Part shown: one piece after another, positions 20,270-29,763 of the stretch
Layout of the letters: each line of letters starts with the position of its first letter
Numbering within the stretch: the stretch's first letter is position 1
Assembly: GCA_031835245.1 (NCBI GenBank)
Contig: JAVKOQ010000118.1
Coordinates: forward strand, 99,401-163,400
Reading direction: 5' to 3'
DNA from: Balamuthia mandrillaris
Lineage: Eukaryota; Discosea; Longamoebia; Balamuthiidae
Length of the DNA: 64,000 bases
The notes under the pieces: generated by a model
Databases searched by the model: none
What the model was told of the DNA's origin: nothing
Seen by the model: only the letters and a program-made list of their open reading frames with translations
Made by a program: the position numbers and the translations under genes

Positions 20270-21189
20270 CTGGCACGTTAGCATCAGTAAGAGGAGAATT
20301 TGCTGAATAAAGGGATAATCCTCGTTCAAAGAGATCGTATTCTGTGTCTGTCCAATCCTTAAGCCGTTCTAAAGCTGGTTTAGTCAAAAGGGTGTCATAA
20401 AGAGAGAGCACGTAAATATTTCGAAAAAAGCACAAAGCCAACAAAGCTATTACCTTCTCTTTTTAAAGCGCTGTCCCCAATGTTCTGCTTCTACAATCGT
20501 AGTGAGTAAGTTATAGCATAAAGGCAGAGAACAGCAAGAGGAGAGGAGCAGAGACCTTGCTGCTTTTGGTTCGTGGTCTTTTAGACTTTTCAGATTTTTT
20601 AGGGTCAGCAGCATTATCTGATGCTGTCATATCAGATGTCATCTCTGTGGAGCCTTCCTGGCCGTCAGTTAGCTCGGTTCTGTTCCCGGAAGAGCCTTCA
20701 CCCTCTTCCTCGTCGTCGTCTTCTTCTTCTTTCACATCATTTTCGTCGTCACTATTGATTTCGCATTTACCTCCATTCTCACGCTCCTCTCTTCTCTTTC
20801 GCTCTCGTTCCTTTTAAAATTGTCAAAAAAGGATAGCATTAGCCACCGTTTTTAAGAGATAGATTGAATGAAAGCAAAATATCTAAAATGGGTGAGTAGA
20901 AAAGAGGTACATACAATCCGCAAGTAATATTTTTGAGCATGAGTTCTTACTTGAGTTGGGTTGCGTGTGCCGACATGTGCGGCAATGGCTTTCACGTCTT
21001 TGGGTCCATACCTGAGAGTGAGAGAGAGAGAGAGAGAGAGAAGAGTTCATTACATTGGGTTAACATCGTGCTATTCGAGTGCAGTAAAGAGAAAATCAAG
21101 TACTTTTCCACTCCTTCCAAAAAGCGTTGGTGTTCTTCTGGTGTCCAATATCTGCTTTGTGCCTGTTTGGTTGAATGAGTCACAATTAA

Positions 21190-21233
<44 letters not shown>

Positions 21234-22014
21234 CCTTTTTATTATTGCTTCGTTGCTTTTCTTCTTCAAAGAGCCTTACCTTCGTTGTAAGGCGGTCAAT
21301 CTAATAGAATAGAAGAACGTAGTAACAGTCACGGTAAAAGTGAGAGAAGGTTGAAGTTAATAAACGAAAGTGAAAAAAAAAAGGTAACATAGCAAGAGGG
21401 AAGGTTGCCTCTAGTCTCGCACGACTCAGTTCCTCCTCCAGGTGCGCTATCCGGTGTTGCTGCTCCACAAGCATGTTGTGTCTGATCTGAAGTTCCAGTT
21501 CCATGTCGCTGTGCGCCAGCGGCAGTGTGTTTCTTCTATTATTGCTACCGCTGCTGCTACTGGCGAGATTATGTTGGTGGTGATGATGGGAAACAATAGA
21601 TGGAGGAAAGCCAGCCATTGTGCTGCCCTCAGCTGCAGAGGTGGAGGGGGAGGAGAAGCTCTCCAAAGGAGGCAAGGAGGGAGAGGGCGGCAGGTGTGAT
21701 TGTGGGTAGTGTTGTTGGTATTGAGCGTGAAGAGGAGGAGAGCCAGAAAGAGCCGTCACGTACGAAGATGCAGAAGAAGTGGTGGGAGACTGCGTGGCGA
21801 GGTTGGAAGACGAAGATGAGGAAGGATTGGTACGCCAAGAGTGAACGCCTCCACCGCTTCTTAGGGCTCTCTCCCTTATCGCTGCCAAACCGCCCTCGCT
21901 GCCATTGACAAGGGAACTGCTGGAGGCTACCGCTGCAGCACGCCCAAGATAGCCATAATCAATGGAAGCGTGCCTGGTCATGCGTGTGCCCGTCATCTCT
22001 TGTTTGGACAACAT
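18775..22014 (-). CDS. SHAQKYF-class single-Myb transcription factor
   Basis: Likely nuclear DNA-binding regulator. The N-terminal part from 22014 (MLSKQEMTGTRMTRHASIDY; an upstream ATG at 22044 is possible) is Ser/Gly-rich, then a coiled coil (HRIAHLEEELSRARLEA). The Myb/SANT repeat is split over two exons: RYWTPEEHQRFLEGVEK and YGPKDVKAIAAHVGTRNP, then TQVRTHAQKYYLRI, the SHAQKYF motif with Thr-His and Tyr-Tyr changes. An acidic stretch follows (DDENDVKEEEDDDEEEGEG) and a basic patch KKSEKSKRPRTKSSK. A second conserved-looking segment, LKDWTDTEYDLFERGLSLYS, has a SANT-like start. The C-terminal third from about 19900 is Ser/Gln/Pro-rich, ending at 18775. Four introns hold (GA)n on the plus strand. 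The donor after the coiled coil is unclear to me. Confidence 0.82.
20218..20268. repeat. (GA)n microsatellite in Myb gene intron
   Basis: About 24 GA units; sense strand (CT)n. Further runs in the same gene are near 20034-20053, 21016-21039 and 21193-21230. Confidence 0.9.
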
Positions 22015-22892
22015 CTTGCCCCTCTTTTTCCTCCAACAAAACAAAAATAGAACTGTGCCAGTCTCTTTTTCGTACGTTGGCTTGTCTTTACTCTGCTCCT
22101 TGTGCTACTGAGCGTGCTTGCTCGCGATAATAACGGTGGGGTCTTTGCTTCTAGCTAGTTGGATGGGGGGTGTGCTTCTTTCCTCCTTTTCCTGCTTTTT
22201 TTTCAACAAATTGTTTTTGGTTTCCTTCTTCTTTTCTTTGACCGCACACGCACCAAACAATTAAAAAAATAAAAATAAGCAAAACGGTTACTTTTCGCTT
22301 TACACGCACACACACTTCTCCCCAGTATAAACGAAAAGTTGTGGGGCAGGCGAGTGGCTGACTAACTAACCAAGGGGAACCTACCGGGTGGTCTTGCTGG
22401 TCGTGCTTGCAGTGCAAGGCAAAGTGAAAAAAGGTGGCATGCAACGGTTGGAGAAGCTCATGACAGTCGGGCTGTCCCGTGAGTTTCGATCGGAAAGAAT
22501 TACGTTGCGGAAAAAAGCCAGTTTCGGCGATGAGAGACCAACAGCTAACCAATTAGATAATGAAGAGCGTTGACCATACCCTAAAACAACGGAAACTCGT
22601 CCAAACTTCCGGCATCAGCCAGCCAAAGCCCTGATGTGGCGACTTGGTGTCCTTCCTCTCTCCTTTTCTCGTCATGCATCACCCGATCTCACTCTTATTG
22701 CAAGGGACTCAAAAGAGAGAAAAGGCAGCACTCCGCAAAACTTAGAAACAAAAGAGAACAGCAAGAGGAGAGAACATACGAACAAAAGGAGATTGAGGAA
22801 AGAGGCAAAAATTGAGACAAAGAATAAGGGACCAGACCATCAACTTTAATTGTTGCAATGCTTAAGTAAAGAGAAGCGCGGGGAGAAACAGC
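22015..22892. other. Intergenic region, 878 bp, no gene seen
   Basis: Between the Myb start and the RPL13A stop, both minus strand. It should contain the RPL13A 3' end and the Myb promoter. Open frames here (for example 22388-22573 plus) lack family motifs and look like chance. I looked for snoRNA C/D boxes on the minus strand and found no convincing pair. Confidence 0.5.
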
Positions 22893-23655
22893 TTAGTGTC
22901 CGTTGGCAGTGAGAGTCTGTTGCACCTCCTGCAGCTGCTCGGAACGGTTTTGGAGGGCTTGGGTTCTGAGGCGAGCCAAAGCCTTCTTGCGCTCGTAGAA
23001 GGCCTTGCTCCTGACCTTTCTCTTCTCCTCCAGCTTCTTGATGGTATCAGCGTGATGCCAGCCGACTTCAGAGGACAGTCTTCCAAGAACGGTGAACTCA
23101 CGGTTGGGCCTGAGACGAACAACGCGAAGAGCAGCAGGGCACACCATTCTCTTCTTCTTGTCGTAAGGAGGAGGGATACCTTCAAATACCCTCAATCTTT
23201 TAAGGGCAGCGGCACCCTTGGGGAGCTTGTGTGGCACCATGCCCCTCACTGTGCGCCAGAAGATTTTAGAGGGAGCCCTGAAGTGGATGGGTCCATGGCT
23301 GGGTCTCACATTGCAGCGCTTCCTCAAGAAAGAGAGATACCTCACTGAGAAAAAGAAAGTTCAGAACTTCTGTTCCAAGAAAGCAGGGGAGAAAAAGAGG
23401 AAGGAAGGGAAAGTACATTTGTTGCGGTAGAAAGAGCCAGAGATGTTAAGCTCCTCACAGCGGACAACAGTCTACGAAAGTGAAAAGAGTAAGAGATTAC
23501 AACGTAGGGTGGCGGAAGGGGTTACGGGAAAACAATCAAAAACATACCACATGCTGTCCCTGAAGCAACTGCTTGGCAACAATGGAGGCAAGCCTTCCGA
23601 GAAGGTGGCCCCTACCGTCGATGACAAGGTTCTTGTACTTCCTGCCGTCAGACAT
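22893..23655 (-). CDS. RPL13A: 60S ribosomal protein uL13 (RPL13A)
   Basis: Cytosolic large-subunit protein. The start at 23655 gives [20 protein letters not shown] then [16 protein letters not shown], the conserved '[11 protein letters not shown]' opening. The second exon carries [18 protein letters not shown], the third [15 protein letters not shown], then [38 protein letters not shown] and [18 protein letters not shown]. The stop TAA is at 22895-22893. The order and spacing match eukaryotic uL13 over its whole length, about 200 residues. Two short introns. Confidence 0.97.
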
Positions 23656-23899
23656 ATTTTTCTTCCGCCGGTCCCTTTGTTGCAAGCGCTCTCCCTGGGT
23701 GTCCTTGGCTTTTGTGCTGAATTAGAAAGTGGGGGGATGAGGATTGTTACCGCTGCCGCACAAGTATAACGCGAAATTTCAACATTATGTGTCGACATAA
23801 CCGACCAATCAGCGCTTCACGGAGCTTGACATTAAGATCTTTGTTTAACCCTCATGTAGATCGATCTAAAAAAAAAAAGAAAGAAACCAAACCTGCAAG

Positions 23900-24704
23900 A
23901 TGCAAGTGTAAGTTCTTCCTTCGTTCCAAATTACGCCCGTTTGTTCCTGGTTGACGTTTGTTATGTACCTGCTAGGTTAGATGCAAATGCGGGATTGTTA
24001 TCAAATTTTGAACTATTGGAGCTATTAAAAGAAAATTTCACTGCTGATCAACAACGGCGGCGGCCTCGCATCACGCCACTGATAGAAGCCCAGGCAAGCC
24101 TTGTTGAACTGTATTTTCTCGCTTCAGCCATCCCTTTTTAACACTGTAACATGTTGAAAAGGTGGGTGGATACCTGAGCTCCACTGCATGCAAGGACGAA
24201 AAGAGCGAGCAAGTAGCAGAGTGCGTCCGGCGGCTCAGTCCCTTCCATCTCACCAAAGCTGAAATGCTCCAAGTCCTAAACCTTTCTCCCAAATCCGAAG
24301 TAGAAGTGCATTTGGTATGCTGCTCATGACCTCCACCTTCTCCTAGCATATCTTACAACCATTCCTCTTGTTTTGCTAAGTAGATAGTCGAGGACTGTGT
24401 AGATCGGTTAACTTCTGAACAAGTAACTGAACTGTTGGATGTTGTCCAGTCTTACCTCTGTGCACCTACACACGAAGAAGAACACGAAGACAAAGAAAAC
24501 GAAGCTGAGAGTGCTACAGCGGGAGAGACCACTCAAGAAGAGGCCGCTGGCTATGCTGAAGGAGAAGAAGAGGTTTGGGCTGAAGAGGAAGAAGAAGCAG
24601 CAGCAGAAGAACAACACATGATGCTTGTCGAGGAAACACAACAAGGGGGAGGAGGAGAAGATGAAGAAGACGGTTTAGGAGATGACGTTGGAGATGGCGA
24701 TTGA
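23900..24704 (+). CDS. CRCP: RNA polymerase III subunit RPC9 (CRCP)
   Basis: Stalk subunit that pairs with RPC8 on Pol III. The 8-base first exon encodes MQ plus part of a codon; after the intron the protein continues VLDANAGLLSNFELLELLKE, the family opening. Exon 2 ends PLIEAQ and its intron has a GC donor (CAG|GCAAGC), with the acceptor GAAAAG before VGGYLSSTACKDEKSEQ. Then LSPFHLTKAEMLQVLNLSP and, after another intron, IVEDCVDRLTSEQVTELL, the RPC9 HRDC-like part. A tail of about 75 residues is very rich in Glu (about 24475-24700), longer than in typical RPC9. The stop is at 24702-24704. Convergent with the next gene, 82 bp away. Confidence 0.93.
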
Positions 24705-24786
24705 ACATATATAGCCACTATTTACATTTGTTTTTTTTTTACAAAAAATACAAAAAAACTGTGCGCAGAGTTACTAGCCGAACGAG

Positions 24787-25080
24787 TTATCCCTGAAGGC
24801 AGTGTTGTTTGCACTTTTGCTTGCACGTGTCCTTGCCCTCTTTGCGAAACAGTTGCCTGCAACTTTGCTTGCAGGTTTTGAAGCAGTACTGGTGGAGGGT
24901 GTCCTCGTAGGCCGCCTGCAACGCCAACGAACACGACGTGGTCAGGCGGTAGCTGCACTCCTTGCGGTGGTCCTTGTGCGCTATCCTCTTGCACACCTTC
25001 TCAGACCGCTTCCAACATTTACCGTAGAAGGGCGTGGCTGTTGCGCCGGCGTACCCAAAAGTTGCTCGTCTTGTTTCCAT
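24787..25080 (-). CDS. Small 10-cysteine protein with two CX3CX3C motifs, unknown
   Basis: Ninety-seven residues in one exon, starting METRRATFGYAGATATPFYG. Ten cysteines occur in the second two thirds. The pattern ends with two CX3CX3C clusters, CFKTCKQSC and CKQKCKQHC, separated by 11 residues (RQLFRKEGKDT). Earlier cysteines are in CWKRSEKVC, EC and SC. No signal peptide or membrane helix is seen; the protein is strongly basic. Twin CX3C pairs are typical of small intermembrane-space proteins (small Tims), but the extra cysteine in each cluster is not. Whether it is a mitochondrial disulphide protein or a zinc-binding one cannot be told. An upstream in-frame ATG at 25257 exists but would add a low-complexity stretch. 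Confidence 0.6.
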   Translation of the reverse strand: METRRATFGYAGATATPFYGKCWKRSEKVCKRIAHKDHRKECSYRLTTSCSLALQAAYEDTLHQYCFKTCKQSCRQLFRKEGKDTCKQKCKQHCLQG

Positions 25081-25316
25081 GGTGTGCCGCAGGTGTGTCG
25101 GTCCTGTCTTGCTTGTCTCTCTTTTGTGCGGGGCACTACAATTTTTTTCTATGGCACAAAAGGGCGTTGCTACACTTTTTTTTTTTGGTGGAGGGGTGGT
25201 GACCTCGTAGGACATTTTAAGGTTTCGGGTTAATCTCGTAGGTGCGGTTATTTCCATATTTATACAAGCGTGAAATTAACATACGTCATCGTTAGGCTTG
25301 TTAAGGACATGGCAGA

Positions 25317-28300
25317 TCAAAAGAGAGCACAAACGGAGGGTTGGCGAAATTTCTTCGCTTGCTCCAGGATGGCGATCATGTCGGAAGGTTCGCAAGCCTG
25401 CTCCAAGAAAGGGTGCTATTGTTTGGGGATCAGTATGTATCAGCGAAACATTTTTTTTTTTCAAAAAAAAAATCAAGACATCGCGGGGAACAGAAGCATA
25501 CCCCAAGCAACTGCTCTGCGGTGGGTCGTTTACGCTCATCCTTTGTTAGACAGAGAGACAAGAACGAAATAAAGGCAGGCGAGAAGTGCTGTACTGCCTC
25601 TGGTATAGGCACTCCTCGTGTGGCTATGTATAACAGAGCCTGAATAAATTCAGAGTTAATGTCACAAAAACTTTCGGATAAACAAGAAAGAAATAGAGCG
25701 AACGGAAGAAAGAACCTTTGGTGGTGGCATTTCACGGTAAGGTGGCTGACCCTGAGCCATCTCCAACAAAAGGACGCCCAACGACCAAATATCGATCGAT
25801 GGGCCATAGGCTTGCCTTCTTATCATTTCAGGTGCCTGCAAAAAAATAAAAATAAAATCAGTATTTGATAACACCACCGACTGGAGAAGACTGAAGTGAA
25901 ACATGATGGTTACCATCCAATAGGCAGTTCCAAGGATCGTTTGTCTATGTTGCATTTGTTCTGTCAATTGAGCCGCAAAACCAAAATCGGCTGTAAAAAG
26001 CAGAAAATAGATGAGAGCAATAGTAAATGTAAGTATATTGAAGGAATATGATAACTAGTTGGCAAGAAAATGTATCGTACTGAGTTTAATCTCGCCTGTG
26101 CTTGTGAGAAGGACATTTGCACTCTTGATATCTCTGTGTAAGCGGTGGCGTTCATGGATGTACCTCAGCCCTTTCAAGCACTGGAAACAAAGAGCGAGTA
26201 TTGACACGTTAAAGGCTGATTTTACATACACTAGTGGCATGTAGGTACCTCTCGCATTACAAATGCCATTTGGTTTTCATTTAGTTGGATGTCCTGTTGA
26301 AACAATTCTACAATCTCCAAGAGCGATCCACCATCACAATATTCCATTACAACCTTTTACAAAAAGCGAGAAAGTAAAAATGAGGAAGAAAGAACATGCG
26401 AATTGGAAGAAAGTGAAGGAGCGTACCCATATTTTATTTGGCTCCTCACCGTCTCGATAGCTATCAATAAAGCGTACGATGTTTGGGTTGTTGCAGCTTT
26501 TCATGATTCCAATCTCACTTATCAGGTGCTTCTCTTTATTTTTCCTGTTTATCCGGAGGATTTTTATCGCCACTTTTTCTCCTGTCCGTCTATTTGTAGC
26601 AAGAAAGACTTCTCCAAAACCACTGATGGAACAAAGACAACAAAACAAACTAAGATAAAAGGCACGAGTAAGACCTCAAAATGAACAAGAGTAGGGGAGT
26701 ACCCTTTGCCAATACTTCGAGAACAATTTGGATAATGGTCTGTTGGATCTTCTGGGTTCAACAACTCATCTAAAATTTGGTTAGCAACTTTCACCAACCT
26801 GAGAAGAGAGAAAAGCACAAAAGAGTGCGCACCTAAGGTGGTAGTGAGGATCTCAGAGGGTGGTAGCATTCTGGACTCAGGCCTGTCAACAGGGTCCCCA
26901 GCGTAGCTTACCCGCAGTCTGTTAGCGCCATTAGTTGGCTTTTTTCGAAGTGTAGAAGGTCTTCGCTTCCATTGTAGCTTTTGTCTTTCATCCCTTTCAT
27001 CCCCACAAGATGTTTGTTGAGTGGCAGTTGTCGTTTGTGAGCGTTGTTGTGGAGGGAATGTTTCTTGGTTTATTGCAACGTTCTCCTCAGTAGTTGAGGT
27101 GGCTTGTGGAAGGGAAGATGTAGAACAAGAAAGGCGCTGATTGGAGGAAGGAGACTGTTCATCATCAATGGGAAGAGAAGAGAATTCTTCTTGAGGTGAA
27201 AGAGGAACACTTTGAGACCGAAAGCGGGAAGGGTCTATTGCGCCTCGAATATTTGTGCCATTAGTGGTCGAGGGAGCTCCTTCTTGTTCAAGGCGAGGAG
27301 TTGTTGTATCGTGCTGTCAATAAGTGTTTGATGTATTTGGGTTAAGAAGGCAGCGGATGATTTTACGAGGAAGAGACATTACCGCATGAATAAGTGCTTG
27401 CGTTCGGGAAGGAAAGTTACCCGCCATTATCTGGCCTGTGAAGCTTTCTGAAAAGTCCAACACATCTAGGACGTCTTGTGGGTTTTGGGAGATTTCTTCT
27501 TTGGAAATACCGCTTTCTTGCAATATTTCCTTCCATGCCTCTGGTAGTCCCTTTATAACGCACATAAAACAACAGGCATGGTGAGAGATAAGGAGAAAGA
27601 GAGCATGGAACAGCGAAAGAGAACAGAGAAGAGTAGGATATTTCACCTTAAAGCAACCTTTATCGGAGTCATAGCTAATGTGGGTTTTGTGTTTAATGTC
27701 ATAGGGCATGCCTACATCATAAGCATCGAGAGGAAAGAGATGCTCTCCTATCAATATGGAGTTTAAAGCGTCCTCAACAAGAGGATTGTCCTCCACGCGG
27801 CTGGCTTGTTTGAGAGCGTCGTACCAAGCTTTGTATTCGATAGCATCGAATGCTTCCAGGTAAAAGATCTTATTGTCTGTGGTGCTCATCAGCCCAAAGC
27901 GAAGAGGTTTTACAATGCTGGGTGGTACTGTCTTGCTGAGCTTTGCTCCTCTAAGACGGATCACTCCTTTGGGTGCTGCATCCTATTTTTCACGCTGGTG
28001 AGTTACAAAGACAACAAAGACGAGAAGAGGAAAACAAAGAAGAGAAGATCAAAATTAAAAAAAAAGAGGATGGAGCAAAGAAAAAGCAAAGAACAGAGGG
28101 CATGGAGACGTTACTGCAGTGGACTTGAAGTAATAAAGCACATTTCCTTTGAGCACGAAGTAGCGGACTTTCCAGTTCTTCATGATGTGGCCTAAACAAG
28201 TCTCAAAGGTGTTGGTAGAGATGCAAAACCGTGCAAAAAACAAAGGAAGGAAAAAAAAAGGAAGTACCTTGTTTGCTAAGAAAACCTTTCTTCTCCGGTT

Positions 28301-28426
28301 CTTGCTGCCATGGGTATTTTGTGAGGGCTCTTGGTCTGAAGGTAGGGTGCTGTTCTGCTTCGTCCTGCAGGTTTAGTTGCTTTTGGTGAGCGAGAAAGAG
28401 AAGAGCAAGCTTCCGCGAGAGGGAAA

Positions 28427-28461
<35 letters not shown>

Positions 28462-28584
28462 GTTCCAACCATGGTCAGTCTCAAACAGGCGGTTCCGATA
28501 ATCCGTGTTGGACGAACGAGACAGCAAGACCGCGTGTCCTTGTTGTTGCTTAATTTTTTTTGTTTCTGCGTGCTCTATTACCAT
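25317..28584 (-). CDS. p21-activated kinase with PH, CRIB and STE20 kinase domains (Cla4-like)
   Basis: A Rho/Rac/Cdc42 effector kinase. The start at 28584 gives [20 protein letters not shown] domain follows: [34 protein letters not shown], and the C-terminal helix [13 protein letters not shown]. The CRIB/PBD segment is [19 protein letters not shown] then [20 protein letters not shown] Ser/Pro/Gln-rich linker spans about 27310-26880. The kinase domain has [20 protein letters not shown] with the catalytic Lys, then [35 protein letters not shown], the activation end GTAYWMAPEMI, and [18 protein letters not shown]. It ends [12 protein letters not shown] at 25317. This PH-CRIB-kinase order is that of fungal Cla4 and some protist PAKs. 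At least ten introns; one holds (GA)n at 28430-28460. Confidence 0.93.
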
Positions 28585-28797
28585 GTCGTCCTGAATATCA
28601 CATTGCGTTCATAGTCAGAGCCTGCCGAGGAGAGCTTCTTGTTTTTCACTCACGCAAAAAACAGCATCATCGCAAAGAAGAGATGCAAAGGAAACACGAA
28701 CGTTTATTCTTGCGGCAACAGAGGTCGGGCTTGTTGTTATTCGCAAAGAAACGAAAAATAAGAGAGAGGAAAATAAAAACAACATGGTGTTTTTATT

Positions 28798-29507
28798 TTA
28801 TCGCATTTCTATGTTGCGGAGTTGCTTCTTGCTCATGCGCTTCAGTTTGGCCGTGTTGCGGATCTAAAGTTCCCCGAGTCAACAAAAAGAACAACAAGAG
28901 CGAGAGAGACATAGAGAGAGAAAGAGGAGAGAAACGTACCACTTGGACTTGTGATGACTTCCTCTCGTTTTCTAATTTTTGTTTTTTCTTTTGTATTGCC
29001 CGTTGTCTTTCAGCCTGGTGGGTGTAAGGGATGAGAGTTGAGTGCGGTCCTGGGAAGTTAAAAAAATAACCACCATCAAAAAGAAAATAGGTACCTTCTT
29101 CTTTTCTTCAAGTTCTTGCAACAACCTAAGTTCCCGCTCTTTTCTTTCTTTCTGTTCCTGCCTCTTCTGTTGTTTCTCCTCCCAGGTGGTCTTTAGCGTC
29201 GGAGGCAACGCTCTCAGAGAGGCTCTTACAAAAACACAACATCAGCTGCGATTGACCCAAAAATGAGGAAGAGAAGAAGAACAAGAAGAGCAAAATCAAA
29301 CCGTTGAACTTTGTTGTGGCGTAGTTTCCACACGCGCCCAGAAGCCGGCTTGCCAATCTTGGCTCTCTGCAATGCAATGTCTTGAACTTTGGGCTTTGTT
29401 GTGGCCGTTTGCTCCTTGGCGGAAGCGTTCTCAGCAGAGGAGGCATCCCCTGCTGAGGCAACAGGTTGTTTGTCCGAAGAAGCCGCCACCGCTTTCGCCT
29501 TTCCCAT
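28798..29507 (-). CDS. CGR1: rRNA-processing protein CGR1 / CCDC86-like
   Basis: Nucleolar protein for 60S ribosomal subunit assembly. The start at 29507 gives MGKAKAVAASSDKQPVAS, an Ala/Ser-rich lead, then KPASGRVWKLRHNKVQRF, the conserved 'SGR.WK' motif. After an intron come LPPTLKTTWEEKQQKRQEQ and a basic coiled coil KERKERELRLLQELEEKKK, then AERQRAIQKKKQKLENERK. The last exon, after a long pyrimidine-rich intron, is IRNTAKLKRMSKKQLRNIEM followed by Arg and stop at 28798. This final block is the most conserved stretch of the CGR1 family. Length about 165 residues, usual for the family. Confidence 0.93.
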
Positions 29508-29763
29508 CTCTTTCTTTTTTTTTTGTTTAAAGAAAAGCTCCAACTGAAATTTCGTTCCTCAATTTTTCTTCGATCAAGATAACAGACAGATCTGGAAGCA
29601 ACAAACTCCGAAAAATTTTCTTATAATTTTTTAGAATGCTTCGAAGAAGACTTTCACGAATTCAAAAAAAAAATAAAGGGCAACAAACAGCAATCATAGG
29701 GGGGCTGCATTTTGCATTAGGGAGCGGCAACAGAACACACACACTGTGTGCAACAAAGGGACA

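Noticed and set aside
22388-22573. Open frame of 61 codons on the plus strand in the gap upstream of the Myb gene
   Set aside because: No motif, no splice context, basic composition without pattern; likely chance.
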